Source: Channa striata (Eukaryota > Chordata > Actinopteri > Anabantiformes > Channidae). Taken from it: 64,000 nt of DNA. Below the pieces are notes generated by a model. That model did no database searches, was not told the DNA's origin, and worked only from the letters and a program-made list of their open reading frames with translations. The stretch spans positions 32,868,963-32,932,962 of the forward strand of contig CM065170.1 in NCBI GenBank assembly GCA_033026295.1, read 5' to 3'. Shown piece by piece: positions 12,151 to 25,700 of the stretch. Position numbers and translations under genes: made by a program. The stretch's first letter is position 1, and each line of letters starts with the position of its first letter.

Positions 12151-13789
12151 CGAACGTACGGCGGCTTGAATCCGTCTTGCTTTGTGTTTACTTGTGTTTT
12201 ATTGCCCCGCGTTGCTCCGAGGAAAACACTTTGTGATGACCTTCCTCCAGAACTTGAGAAACAACTGCTGCAAGAGAAAAAGAAAGGGTGGTGGGGTGGG
12301 GGGGGGATAAGAAATCACACTTTCCAGGCGGAATAAAACGTGTACTTTCCTGATTTGTCTAAACAAAGAGTTCCCCTGCACCTTTCTCTCCTCCTCTGGC
12401 TGACAACAGACGTAGGGAAACAGAGAGCAGCGCAGGGCGTGACATATTTGCAAATGCACACATGCCCTGATTCATACAAAGTATGTTTTTCAAGCGGAAT
12501 AGCGCCATCATTTACTTTTGATCCGATTAGCTTGATTCTCTCCTCTCCTCGTTTCCTCTCTGCTGTGTGGAATTCATCTCTTCTTCACCCAAACACCTCG
12601 ATTTGTCTGCTTGCTGAAACACTTCACCGTATTAACAATTTATGGACTTTAGGGAAGATTATAAACATACAGCGTTTCTGTCAGCTCACTATAAAGCCCG
12701 AGGCGGTGCCTTTTTTATTTTATGCTCCCACATAAACGTCTCTGTCATCCCCTTCCCCATCGCTCTCAGACAGGCTGACGTGACATTGCAGGAGGTGTTT
12801 GCGCCTTCTTACCCGTCCACATCCTCTGCTGTGGACATGGAAAAAAGGCTGGGAAACATGAAGACGCGTTTGCTTATGCACGGCGCCATGTTTATTTTAA
12901 TCTATAGTTGCACAGCTGAATAATTTTCCAGCATAAATTGCCTTCATTTCTGCATGCTTCAGTTAGGAGGTGAATTATCGTAGAAAAAAGAAAGGCCTTT
13001 GCAATATCATTTGTAAAAGACAAAGAAGAGTCGGCTTGTTACGTTACACGTCCTTTTTCTAGTAATAATGTGCTCGAATGTTAGAAATCAGCTGATAAAT
13101 CCTCACAGTTTTAAGTCTGCAAGAGTCACGCGTCACAGCTTTGGTGTTTTTAAGAGCCTGATAAAGCAACAGATTCAACATGAGTTGTACATTATGTTAG
13201 AAACGTTTCTTCCTTAAACATGACGCCAGCGAGCTGAAGCCTCGTGCAGGGGGAAACAGCTAGTGTGTCTCTGTACAAAGGGTAAAAAACGAGCTTCCCA
13301 ACAGCTGGTGTTGAACAAATCAAATCAAAACGACGATTCTCCATTGAACTTGCTGCTGGCTGTTGCCTCGTATTCAGTACTGATACCTACTGCAGTGTTT
13401 GATACCCGGGGTCAGAGGTCATTAGTGCGGAGAGGCGGAGCGCGTCCTCAGAGTGAGTGCACAAAGGCAGCGTGCTTCGAATCCTCACTGAACAAGGAAG
13501 CAGGCTAAAGACATGTCCACCCACAGGGAGCGGCCGCGTCTGTCGGCGTAAACGTACTGTAAACGGGCGCGATATGTGACGGGGCCGTTTGTGACGTCCC
13601 GTTTCTTCTGTTCCGGGGGGTGGACGGGTTTGCTGGGCAGCATTCAGCCTCACAAGAAAAAAGGCAATTAGGTCATAGAATATGCACACATCTTGCATGC
13701 TCTCTGGTCTCCCACAATTTGGGTTAAAAAAAAGTAAAGGTCAGCCACGTTAGTCAGATTGCGCTCGACAAATTCTAAAAAGGCTCGCT
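12151..13789. other. non-coding; CpG-rich patch at 13420-13630
   Basis: No gene recognised. At 13420-13630 CpG dinucleotides are frequent (including GCGGCCGC and GGGCGCGATATG), unlike the flanks, and several CRE-like TGACGTC or GTGACG words occur. It could be a small CpG island or promoter without an identified gene. Confidence 0.4.
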
Positions 13790-14300
13790 GGTCACGCCGA
13801 ATGTATTCCCTGCAATATAATTAGCCCCCTCAATTCCCTGTCGTGCCAGGCTACCGGGTGTCTGAAAACCCTCACCCCTTCCCCCAAAATGCCTTTCACC
13901 TCTGCTTGCTCTGCGGTGATGCCCCCTCCTCCCTCCCCCTCGCCTTCCTCTCGCCTCTCACCGCTCTATCACACATTGTTGCTACCCTAAACTTGCTGCA
14001 GATGCGGTCGGCTGATGCATAAATTAGTCATCAACATTAGCATTAGCCGGCGCGTGGCACCCGGTGCCAACTGCTCTCCGAACGGCCATAAAAGGTCATG
14101 TTTTGATGACTGAATGCCACACAGGCACCTTGGCTCCCCGGAGAAGGGTTCCCCAGGTGCACGTGAAAGGTTAAAAATTACCTACCCGCCACCGCCTGTC
14201 TCTGCCGAAGGAAATAATTAGGGGGTTTTTAGGGAGCGGCAGAATGCCTCGCTGTCAGATGACAGAGCGTTACCTAATGGTCGTATCTGGGGAAGAGTCA
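13790..14300. promoter_or_regulatory. candidate conserved non-coding element(s)
   Basis: Unique sequence with CAATATAATTAGCCC, ATAAATTAGTCATC, CATTAGCATTAGCC, AGGAAATAATTAGGG and TCAGATGACAG. A C/T-rich gap at 13870-13960 separates two such blocks. Confidence 0.3.
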
Positions 14301-15854
14301 ACCGGCCTGTCATTCTCTTGACAGGACAAATGAGCATAATGGTGGCAGGGAAATGGGCGCCTGTTCCCCCTCTTTTTTCAGCCAGGGAGGTGGAGGTGGA
14401 GGAGGAGCGGGGGGGCAGCGCCTGAGCAGAATAACACAAGCACGTTAACCTTTTCCATAAATGTGTTAACACGTGTATGAGTGCCGTTTAAAAGTGAGGC
14501 TTGATGCTCGTCCAAGGTGGGCTGAGCTCGTGGGAGCGTTTCCCCACCACCTCCCCGTTTTGTGTGAGCTGTGCTAGACTTTCAGGACTTAAGTCTGCGG
14601 AAGAAAGAGCAAATGCTTTTAAGGTTTGTTAAAATCAGCCTGCGTAAAGCAAAATGCAACATTTCCAGACAGTTTTCCTCCGTTTGAATTCTACACCTCC
14701 GGGAATTTAACACAACATGAAGGGATCAGTACTTCCTCTACCTGTCACATTAAAAGCCTCACAGCAAAGACTCACATCACCAGTGATTATGGTGATTTGA
14801 GTGAGAAACAGTTTAAGGCTGTTTTTTTAAAGTAATTTTAAGACAGCAGGAAGCTCGATGAATCTTCTCAGATTGCATAGCCAGGAAACATTCGGGCTGC
14901 GAGGCAGGAGGTGGCAGTGATGTGCCCACCGGCTGCCGTTCGTAGTTTGAAAGGTGGAGAGCTTTGGTCAGTGGCCTGCAGCAGCCTACGGCAGCTTTAA
15001 CGCCTTCTTTGCTTTGCTGATGTTTGCACGAGTTTGTTGAAGGTTGACCACAAACTGTCAAGTTAGATAACAACCTTTGTGTTTGTCTTTTCCTTTGAAA
15101 ATTCTAGGAGAGGAAATGTAAAAAGGTGGAGTGGAGGAAGGAGGCTAACGAGCGGCACCTGGTCACCTGGTCACACACTGGCTCGGACTAATTACAGGCT
15201 GCTGGCTCTGCACACACGGAAGGATTAACTCCTGGAGAAAGAGGCTTTTTCACGCTTTTTTCATGATTCTGCTGATGTTTGAAATCATCATCTCACACAA
15301 GGTGAACATATTGTGATTTCTGACAGAAACTGACTGACTGAAAGAATCTGCAGTGTTTGTTGGGTTTGGTGGAAATGCTCAGAACAAACTGCAGAGTCTT
15401 TTCTGCTGCAGCAGTTGAATGTGAAGTTATCGTTGTAGCAGCAATGAGCTTCTGTTTTTGACTGTCTGCTATGAAAATAAAGTCACAAAAACATCTTTTA
15501 GTTTCATAGGAGATTTTAAGCAAATATAAAAGCAGTGGTTCAGGAGCCCTGTGTGTCGTAGCTGTGAAATGATAAACAATGTGGTCATTTTAAGCATGAA
15601 TCCAAACAATAATTGAATCCATACAGCGAGTAACAGGTACACGCACAAAGCATGTGAGAGAACAAGGCACAAACACGGCTGCGGTTTGTTTCCTGACTTT
15701 TTAAACGGAAATAAAACTATGTTGATGCTCTGATTCATTTTTTTATTTTTTCATTTTGTTTTCAGAACCAGTTGATCAGATTGGACACGGTCGTCTCACA
15801 GCTGATCCCACCCGTGTTTACCAGTTGGAGCTGTCGCCCTGAAGCCTCACTAAG

Positions 15855-15882
15855 GTGTGTGTGTGTGTGTGTGTGTGTGTGT
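15855..15882. repeat. (GT)14 microsatellite
   Basis: Uninterrupted GT tract. Confidence 0.96.
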
Positions 15883-16454
15883 TTCGCTGGCTGTTGACTC
15901 TTTGTCCTGTACAACATTTCTGCTCTTTCCTCTGATGTTTATTTCACTGTGTCACCGCCCAGTTGTGGTCGAGAGCTGCAGATTCATTAGTGATTGAATG
16001 TCTTTACATCTGGACAGCTTCAATTTTTCACTGAGGCTTTGCTTAAACAGCTTTCAGTGTAACTATTAGCACGAAGATTTAACTTCAGCTTTGCAGCTTA
16101 ACGCTTGTCGTTGAAGTCGCTGTACATTTGAATGTGCCTGAAGTTGGCCGAGCGGACGTTACTGTGCGCTCATCTAGTGGCATTTACTAGCACCTTTGCC
16201 TTGGGAACTATTGTCTTTTCGTTGCAATCGTCCAAAGCTGCAGTACAAAAGTTTGTGTGTAAATAAGGTGATTTCATGTCAGGTCATCTACTTTTCCCCT
16301 CTGGATCAGATCCCAGGTGGCCGTTTGATTTGTCTCGGCGGCGTTGGTTGTGTTTTTGTCCCGCTGCGTTGATCTAAACGGAGCTCGTGTGAGCTCTGCA
16401 CACCTCTGATCAGCCTCTGAGCCTCTGAGGTGCAGTTTGACTCTGCTCCCCCAG

Positions 16455-16477
16455 CACACACACACACACACACACAC
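16455..16477. repeat. (CA)11 microsatellite
   Basis: Uninterrupted CA tract. Confidence 0.96.
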
Positions 16478-16539
16478 TCCACCTTCATCTCTGTATTCTT
16501 CCTGTGCCACATCCTGCATGCTAACAGAGGGGTTATTAA

Positions 16540-16965
16540 CATAACAAACTTAAATGCCCTATATAAATAATACGTTCGCAGAAATGCAAACCGGCTCAGC
16601 TGACACTGTTTAGGCAGCGCCTCCAACATCTGTTTATGAGCACTTTGCCTAATGATATCATCCGATATCATTAACTGTGGCAGTGCGTGCCGCAGCAGCA
16701 GGTGCAGCTGTTTATGCCCCCCACCCTCCCCCAAACACCTCCCTCACACACATATATTCACACACACACGCCAAGAGAAAAGACTTTTGCAGTCTCCTCA
16801 GACACCAGCACCAACCCTTCCCTCCCCTCCACCCCATGAATCGCCAAACCGCTCATTAGGACAATTTTCCTCAACAAAAAAAGCGGCCCCTATGATTTCA
16901 ATCTGTATATCACCTGTAATTGTAGTTTTTAGTCAGAGCTTGATTCCATACATTTAGCCGGCGTA
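16540..16965. promoter_or_regulatory. candidate conserved non-coding element with 9+9 palindrome
   Basis: Includes a perfect hairpin-like dyad, AATGATATC-ATCC-GATATCATT, at 16651-16672, TTATTAACATAACAAAC, and at 16850-16960 CTCATTAGGACAATTTTCC and CACCTGTAATTG. A C-rich stretch divides the two halves. Confidence 0.32.
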
Positions 16966-18419
16966 AACTGCAACTGCGGGCGCGAGCTCTGGAAGCACGC
17001 CTCTCGCTGCGGCCGCCAGCTGCAGAGGCTGTTTTTAGATGGCAGCCGCTTTCCGTGGGGAGGCTCCTGCAGGCCTGGGGATGAGTGTGCTTTCCAGGGG
17101 AGGTGGAGGTGGAGCTTGGCGGGCCCCTGCTTTGTTTCCTGACTTGGTTTGCTCTGTTTGGATGCTGGAAATTATAGAAAATTATTGAAATTATTATTTC
17201 TGGCAGCAACAATGAGACTGCTTCCTCTTCCTGACCGGAAGGCTACGTTCTGGGTCTTCGCAGGTTCTCTGGAGCCTGATTTGATCGTCCGCTTCTGTAA
17301 TTAGTCAGATGGTCGATTCAAATGTTGTGCGACACAGAGCTATCTGTTGCATTAGCACTTTACACCGAGGCGATTACAGTATTTATAGATCCAAAACAAA
17401 CAATGCATATGGCAAAATGTTAACTGGCTCCTTCATTTTTATTTTGGGGAGACAAACAAAATAAGAGCAGTCACTTGTCCGTTGTCTGGTTCTCCACTGA
17501 AACATTCTTCTATTCTTAACCCAAACAGTTTACGTTATTAAAGGGAAGTAGCAATCATTTGTCGCTCTTTGTATCGTGCTGAATGTTCTTGAACACTTGC
17601 TCTGGTCAGTTCCAGGTATCCCACAATCACTCTCAGCTGGACTGTGTCCTGATCGGTGTTCACTTACTTTTGTGACGTGCAGGAAAAATATCTTTTTTTT
17701 CTCCCCTCTTATTGCTGCTTGTTAATTGGTGGGTCTGTTTGGATTTGGCTTCATTGTAGTGTCACTTATTATCCTTTGATTAATCCACCCTGGGTTGTGG
17801 TGTGGTTTTTCTACACATCTGATTTCATGATCTTTTTTTTTTCTCCATAACTGTGAACCATATACTTCAGCAGCAATACAAAGACACAGTTACACAAGTC
17901 ATTTTTACTTCATTCTTTGTTTGAATTAAACATGAAACGTCTGTATACGTCATTTTAGGCAGGTGAAAGACGGCATCCTAACAGCACTGTGCACGTTGTC
18001 CTCTACATCTGCTTAAAGACGTTAGAAGGATTCAGTTAGCGGGAGGATGCCGTTTAATGTGGGGCTGAAAAGACTTAAAGTTAGAAACTGCTTCTGTTTT
18101 TAATGGTTTATTATCCTGTTCATAAAAGTTGACTAGGATGTAAGTCTAGTATAGTCATTTTAATAGACGCCACCATTATTATTGTTAATCCGCAATTCCA
18201 AAATAAATATACATGTAATATAGTAAGCGTTCTCCCCTCTGTGCTTTGAAGCTGTAAATACCAGCGCTCGTCTTGTCCTGCAAATCTGAAATTCCTCGTT
18301 CTTGACAGTTTTACCCAAAGACGAGCACGTTGGCACCCAGAGGAGTTTTATTTGCAGGCAAAGACCCCGACACTGAACCTGCTCAGAGCACTGAGGGCCA
18401 GCAGGGAATAAACACCGAC

Positions 18420-18497
18420 CACACACACACACACACACACAATTATGGAGCTCATATCCACACTTGCTAGTGTTCACACACACACACACACACACAC
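18420..18497. repeat. paired (CA)n microsatellites
   Basis: Two CA tracts, 18420-18441 and 18475-18497, separated by a 33-base unique spacer. Confidence 0.95.
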
Positions 18498-19412
18498 GGC
18501 ATCAAATATTTCTGAACCTGAGAAAACACACATGTAGTCAAACTCTCCTCCTCCTTCCAGCTGTTCTGTAAATGTTGATTACACAAGACACTGAAGGGAG
18601 CCTCCTCAACACCCTCCTCCCATATTTCCCCCCAAAAGGAGGCTGAGCGGGACTCGCTGACCCGAGGTGTTGGGTGACCTGAGGTTGGGGGTCTAGAGAG
18701 GACCGCGGCCTCGGGCCCTCTTGGCTGGGCTCTTTCCCCTTTTCCCTTTCCTTCCTTCAGCTCTGTAAGCAGCACATCTCAGGATGGGAGACATGGACAG
18801 AGACAGCAACGGCCCGGGGACAACTTGCCAAGAAGCAAAACGCAAAATATAAAAAATGAAAATCTCCAAACTAGTCTGCTGAGATGCTCGGGTAACTTTA
18901 TGTCAAGTGAAACCAGGAGGGGGGAGAATTAAAGTTAGATGATGATTATTGGAGCTGATTTTGTACGTTTTGAGGCATTTAGCTCAGGTTTTTGTCCAGC
19001 AGGAGAATAATCAAGTTCACGATACAAAGTGGAGTTGTAACAGAAAGAAATGAGCATAATCAAATTAGATTCATGTAAACTTTTCAAAATCAGTAAATCT
19101 GCAAAACGCATCAGATAAGTGTGAACTTATACTAACTAGCTGCCGTCCAATATGTAGAGTTAACGACTTACTATCAGTTTTGATCAGTAGTATTGCAAAT
19201 GCATCAAAATCATATTTGATTTTTTTTTACATTTAAAAAAATGCAAGAACATTAACTTTATCCACATTTCAGTAAATATCTTGCACCATTTTAAGTTGTT
19301 CCTCTTGGAGGATTTGAATAATCCACTTTATCTCCTTCACACACAGATGGTAATCAAACAGGCCTCTGCCTTCTGTAAACTGAAATGTCCCACTTGCTTT
19401 AGCTGGAAACAT

Positions 19413-19537
19413 TCCTCCAGGTGATGTCATTGGGATTTGTAGTTAACATAATGTCATGTGATTGCTTGTGCTACTTGGCAACCTGCTTTCCCACATCTGA
19501 GCTAAAAAAAGTCCTCCTGGTGACATCACCTGGAGGA
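19413..19537. repeat. 17-bp perfect inverted repeat pair, possible foldback element
   Basis: TCCTCCAGGTGATGTCA at 19413-19429 is exactly reverse-complemented at 19521-19537. The right copy is itself part of a nested dyad: GTCCTCC ... GGAGGAC at 19511-19538. The core TGATGTCA resembles a CRE. The interval may be a small foldback transposon or a paired regulatory site. Confidence 0.6.
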
Positions 19538-20251
19538 CCTTTTCAGCTCGAAGCAGAGAGATTGTAATATGGGGATGTACTTCAGTTGTGCTCAGATTAA
19601 ATCCCCTTTTTAACAAAAAGATGCAAGACATATCTCGATGTCCTTCATTTAGAAATGAAGGGAAACTGAGTGATTACAGGTGTCATAAAGATTGTAAACA
19701 TATTTCAAATATGTTCCAGAAATGCAGAAAACACTCGGAGATGGGAACGCAGTGCATCGCTGTAGTCCTGACAAGTAACACTACCCACACAGCAGCTCGT
19801 ATTGGGAAGCTTCGGTTTCTCGATGTGACTTCAAACACAGTACGACTCCGGATTCTTTATGTAAAGTTGTACATAAAGGATTTATTTTTATTTTCTCCGC
19901 ACTGATTTTTCTAATGGGAGAAACTCTGATCTCTGTGCTGTAGTAGCCTAAGGCACGAGACAGTGGAGTTGACATTCAAGTTAATGATTGACCCCAGCAC
20001 TGAGTCCAAAAAACACCCAATTAGAAAAAGAAAGAGCACTTTGTGAATCTTTTGGCTAACATTTTCAGCTTATTTATGATTTTCATTTAGCAACATTGTT
20101 CAGGAAACTTAGCGGACTGCATAAGAATTCACTTACTGCACATCCTATATGCATTTACATAACTAATTTGTCATCCGGCGGTGAGAATATGCGGAAAGGG
20201 AATAATTTAGTCCACTGGAAAAAGAAAAACCTACTATGTGCATTAAATGTG

Positions 20252-20280
20252 ATATTTATTTATTTATTTTATTTTTTTTT
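20252..20280. repeat. (TTTA)n with poly(T) tail
   Basis: TTTA units grade into TTTTA and a T9 run. Confidence 0.9.
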
Positions 20281-21648
20281 TGAGAGGAAGTGATTTGTCT
20301 GTCTGAATGTCACTGTCAAATGAGGTGATCCTGGTGCTTCAGTGACTTGGCTGAGTGACATGTATGATGATGAAAATACAGTTTTGGGGTCAGGAGTGTT
20401 TGGTGGCACAGAGCGAGGCACCGATACTAACACACAGGCGTAAAATGCTCCTCGTGTGACTCTGACGCACCGTTGCAGATGAAAATCTGCAACAAGCCGG
20501 GGACGTGTTGTGAGGGGTCACACTTTGTTAGACTGCTCCTCCACTGCAGGCGATAATGCAGGAAGCTGCCCTTCAGTGTCGCTGTGTTCGTGTTCCCCGA
20601 AATTCGTCTCAATTTCCAACCTGTGTTTTGGGAGTATTCGCCACTGGGCGAGTCTAGGTGTTTTTCCGGCCTCGCTTTCCTGCATTGCAGTTTCAATAAA
20701 TGTTCCAGGTGACATTTGATGGTGTGACGCGTGTTTACTCGTCTCAAAACGGAACCCTTACGGTTTCCTGTTTAACAGCCAGGACCACATCAAACGACAT
20801 TTTACACCGATACAGGTGGGAAATGAGGAACTTGTTTTACACGTGCGTGTGTTCAGCATTCAGCCTTCGCCTCGGCTGTCTCCTAACCTGAACTTCCTGC
20901 CGGGTAATGTATGCCCGCTGTGCGTTCGCCCGACCTGTCTGAAGCCATTTCTGATGGCCGTGTTTAATAAGCTGGATGTGAGCTGTGTACTTTTATACAT
21001 ATTCATCGGCCGTAGATTTCGGCTCGCTTGATGTTGTAATTGATTCAGAATGTTTTATAATTCCTGCAAAAGGCAGAGCAGGAATTTCAATGACTACGCA
21101 ATTTGGGGAACAGAGAGGAGGGGGAGGGCGGATTGGCAGGGGGCGAGGAGATCTGAGAGCGTGGACACCTGAGGAAATGTCTGCACACCTCGGTCAGTGT
21201 GATTTCTATCGTTTTACAGAGGCGAGAGGAGAGCGAGAGGAATGTCAGCTGCTTTGTTGTTCCTCTTCCACAAGTAAATTACACACTTAGGATTTATTAA
21301 GACAAGAAACAATTTTCAAATAGTGAATCTGTGGAAGGCTCTGTGGAGATGTGCTCATTACTCTGTAGCCCCAGGCCATGTTCGCCACCTCAAATGCATC
21401 CGTTTTTTTCCCTTTTCCTCTTCCCCTCTGTCTGTTTTTCAGTGCTGCGTTGCCATGCCTGATGCCGTAATGTCACAGCAGTTTGTTCAAAGCTGCGGCG
21501 ATGATTTGGGCTCCCAGCAGGTGCCGCCCCGATGTCTGCTCAATTATTAAAGTGAGGGCCACATGGATACATTACAGCCGCCGCATCCATTAGATAAAAA
21601 GATGTCTGTTTGACGTGGCGCATATTTTCCTCTGTGCCTCGCAAAGAC

Positions 21649-21671
21649 GCTGCTGCTGCTGCTGCTGCTGC
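21649..21671. repeat. (GCT)7 trinucleotide repeat
   Basis: Seven uninterrupted CTG/GCT units. No coding frame around it is credible. Confidence 0.95.
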
Positions 21672-23145
21672 CCCCTTTTTTGTTTCTTTTTGGTTTATTC
21701 ATCACTGTTCTGATGATTTCTCCTTTTTTTTTGTCTTTTGGTATGCATGGAAATATTTAAGAGCCATTTGTTCCCTTTCAGTGTTGTGGGGACGAGCTAT
21801 CGTGCTCTTTTTGATTCCCTCTCATCAAACTGAAGTCATCTACCACTCCTTGTAGCTCCCTCTACTCGTTTTAACTTCTTCACATCCCCCATCGGCCCAA
21901 TCTGAGCATGAAAGCGTTGATAAATAAGTCATGTGCTGGACATGAAGATAAACCTTGTCACAATCGCCTCGAGCAGACGCCTTCGTCTTCCTCCGGCGCT
22001 CAGATGTTCGTACTTTGACGCCGTAATGGCCAAAAATGCCTGAACAAAGTCCACCACAACTGTTGGAATCGGGGATCTGCTACCTATGAGATCGTAATCT
22101 GCTATTTCCTTTCCCTCAAATTAGAACGTTTGAGCAGCAGCAAAAAGTTCAATGACAAGCTGCATAGATGGGGGGTTTAAACCTGAACCTCCGCGTGACC
22201 CCTCAGTGATGAGTAAAGACGGTGGGAGGTGCTGAACGTAGAAGTGCAGAGACGTTCCCACTAACCGCGTCAGTTTAGCCATATTGATCTATCGTTTTTA
22301 GGGAACATGGTTGCACAGCTACTTAACTAGATCCAATTAATCAATGATACGTGAACTTTCATGCTTTGTTGTAGTAGAACCAAGTCGCAGAAGCAGGGCT
22401 ACACTCTGAACTGGACGTGATATCCGGCAGGTTTTGCCGGTGTGGTGACGACCAGGATGGTGAATAGCGAATATTGATGTTGTCAGTTACAAACACGATT
22501 CTACTGTTATGTGACGTCTCCGAGCCTGTTGCTGAGCAATTTTTTGTAGGATTTTGTGTTGTACTTGTTTCTGTAGCTTCCCTGACTCGTGGACAGATGA
22601 CCGCAGACTGACACACACTTTTTTAAATCTGCAATATAGTGATATATTGTTCTGTATGTTGATAATTTGTCACCAAATCACAACCAAATTCATCTCTTTA
22701 GTTTTGAGCAAGATGACTTCAGCACAATTTCTACCTTTTTAATTCCTGGATGTTAATCAGTGCATCTTTAACGAGGACATCAATTACTCTTTGCTGTCGG
22801 GTCATTTCTGTCAGATCTGGCCTCCAAAAGTCTCACCTTGTTTCTTTCTTTCGTTTTTTTTACTAGGCAACTTCTAAAATCAGTACTAAGAAGAAACGAC
22901 GAAGCGCAGCAAGTGAGATCGCTGAGTGATCACGATTCAGACGATGATCTGAGCTCGACTTTCATCACTTCAGTTTTGCTAAACTGTTGATTAGCTTCAG
23001 GTTTTTCATCTTCGGAGTGAGGTCTTTGGAAAACTCAGGAGACTCTGATATTTCACCCCTAAAATTTAAACTAGGAGTCGATTTGAAGGCAGCTCGGTGT
23101 GTTTTCAACCATCAAACTCTTCTCTCTCATCTTTTCAAGCGAAGC

Positions 23146-23162
23146 AAAAAAAAAAAAAAAAA
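23146..23162. repeat. poly(A)17
   Basis: Homopolymer run; followed at 23212-23258 by a C/T-rich tract. Confidence 0.95.
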
Positions 23163-25339
23163 CTAGTGGAGTAGTACGAGGCCACACATGCAACCCTGTA
23201 CTCCCACACCAACACCCCCCCAACCTCTCCTCCTCTTCTTCCTCCCTCTCCTCCTCGTTTTTGATTCTTCGCTGTGTTCTGTACATGCCAACAAATCCTA
23301 ATTGCACCCCACACTCTTTTTCTTCCCACCGATGCTGCGCGCTTCGTTCCACCAAATTCCTTGTGTGCTAATTAGGCACGCAACCACGGTGGATACACTC
23401 CTGACAGGTGCTGCTGGCCTGCCGGGGTCACACACACACACACTGCGAAAGACACACTGAGAGAGAAAGACGCTCATACTCACAGCATTAAAAATAAATG
23501 GAGAGAGGAGAATAACGAGAGAGGCAAGACGTGTTAATTTCTAGCTTCCATCTGTTATTACATAAGCACTGCCAACAACTACGCACCTCTGAAAGAACGG
23601 CGAAAGGGGAAAGGGAGGAGGAGAGGAAGACGGAGAGCTGAAAAAGCAAAACAGCCATAACTGAAGTCCTCCTGCATGGAAGAAGAATTCCTCGGGGAGA
23701 CTGGAGCAGAAATCAGATTGATCGAGCAAATGGAAACTTGAAGATTCATTTGAAGAATTTGCTTCCAAAACAGTGTGAACACATAACCTGGTGTTCCTTG
23801 CTCAAAATGTGGCAAAAAAAAAAAAAACAACTTCGAAATGTGGCGTCTAAAACGATCGTTGTTCCGTGAGCTAGGGCCTCCAGAGAGCTGGTGTCTTCAC
23901 AAATGTTTAAAAGTGAGTTAACTTTTTCTTTCCTGCAAGAACAAGTTGGTTGAATGGAAACAAAAGTGAAGTTTTCAAGTAGAATTTCTGCAGGATTTTT
24001 TTGTGACGCTTATAGAAATGCAAAGAAAAAAGAAGGGTCGACTTGAGCCGTTCTCCTCTGAATGGACCCCGACGTCTGGGCCTGATTCCCCAGTGTCCTT
24101 GTGAGCACACAGATGACACGTCAGATGACACCGGGCACAAAATGACTGTGGACAGAGCTGCAGTGTGACTGCACGTATACATATACACATATAATGACCC
24201 ACCTACAATATCAACGAAAGAGCGGAAACAGTCACAGACTTTGCGATACTTGCATGCAAAACTCGTCTGCACACCCACTTTCTTGCTTTTAATTTTCTGC
24301 TCTTGGTAATTTTGCTCCTCTTTCGGGCAGTTTTAGGTCGTTGTGCGTCATTGTTAGTTTTGGATGCGTATCTAGTTGTTCATTTCTGTGGTAATTGTAT
24401 CTTAGCTGAGCCCTTTCAGACATGAAATTAGTAACTTTATGAGTCCTCTGACCTCTCAGGCCCCCGGCTCTCCTCTCAGCAGGCCCATTGAGCATCCATC
24501 ACAAGCAAAGTGCATACAGCACAGGTTGAATAGTTTTTTTTTAAAGTCATATTGAAGATGATATGGATTCCCAAACCATATGTTTTAAAATCATTACATC
24601 AAAAAGCCTGTTTTTACGTCCGTGTTTCTGTCTCTTGGCAGTTTATCAGATTGAATTTGGACTGTTCGGGGCTACAGCCAACAGTCTTTGTAAGTGGCTA
24701 ATTGCAGCTGCTGTAGTGCACAGAGGACAAAAACGTTACGATGTCGGCTTGAATGTTTTCTCAAAGCTCAGTGTTTCCACCGGCTCTTTCCCACTGAAGC
24801 CGTCCTGTAATAATAATCCAGCGACAGTGAAGACGTACCGTTTGTCATCTAGCAAAAACATTTTCCCATCCGAGGAACAATGGTGTGAGCCGAAAACAAA
24901 GAGCTCCGAGGAGTGACGAGCACCTCCAAGGGCTACTCGGGTGTCCGCCGCATGTTTGCTTTTCGGGATCTTTTCCACCGACAAGGCGCCGAGGCCCAAA
25001 GACGTGTTGACGTCCTGAGGTGGCGTTTGTTTCCTGTCAGTGACGGTGAGCGAGGTGCAGCAGACAGGAACTTTGCCTTTGTTTTTCTGGACGGAGAGAC
25101 ACGCGGAGAGGCTGAGAAAGTCTTGTATGTTTGCAGGGATGTTGCAGATTTCAATTTTTTTTTGCCCCCAGGGTGGAGAGGGCGGTGCTGTTGAGACACT
25201 CGCTGCCAGAATACACACCAGTCCTCCATAGATCTCTGCAGCGTTTCAACACTCCTGCAGTGATATATGTTTGACTGGAGGGCAGCTAAACAGCGCAGAA
25301 GCTTGTTGCCGCTCTGTCTCTAACCAACAGTGTGGGAAC

Positions 25340-25700
25340 ACACATTATAATTGTTTGTTCAATTATTTTTCTTGGACCCCGCACCTGCACTTCACCGAGT
25401 GAACTCCTGAGACCGAGTGCAATTAAGCGCCGCCGAGTGGCGCCGACGTCTGTTTAAACAGCAGTGAGGGAGTCCGATAAATACCTTTTTAGTGCTCAAG
25501 GTAACAAGCCGAGGGTGACAGTGAGAAGGCTCGCAGGGAGCAATTTCCTATTTATTTGTCTTCTTATTTGACCTCTCCTGACAAGGTTCCCCGGCTTATT
25601 ACTGTATCTGTCCTGGGCGCTAATCGCGGCCCATTACAAATGTTCAGCAGGCTGGAAGTGCCAGCTGTGGACAAAGGATAAAGGAGGCAGCTAGTTGTGC
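25340..25700. promoter_or_regulatory. candidate conserved non-coding element
   Basis: CACATTATAATTGTTTG, TCAATTATTTTTC, GCGCTAATCGCGGCCCATT and CCATTACAAATG occur in a repeat-free stretch with no coding signal. Confidence 0.3.

Larger units (their letters stand above)
14301..16539. other. non-coding; nothing recognised beyond microsatellites
   Basis: Average-composition sequence with two short CA/GT arrays. No exon or element noticed. Confidence 0.5.
16966..20251. other. non-coding; CpG-rich patch at 16970-17060
   Basis: A short GC-rich patch (GGGCGCGAGC, GCGGCCGCC) at 16970-17060 is followed by ordinary unique sequence. The inverted repeat at 19413-19537 is listed separately. Confidence 0.45.
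20281..25339. other. non-coding; simple repeats only
   Basis: Contains (GCT)7, poly(A), C/T-rich and A-rich tracts; a small dyad CAATATA-GTGA-TATATTG at 22633-22650. No protein family or RNA gene recognised. Confidence 0.5.

Noticed and set aside
21649..21671. (CTG)7 as a polyglutamine or polyleucine tract
   Set aside because: No supported coding frame surrounds it.
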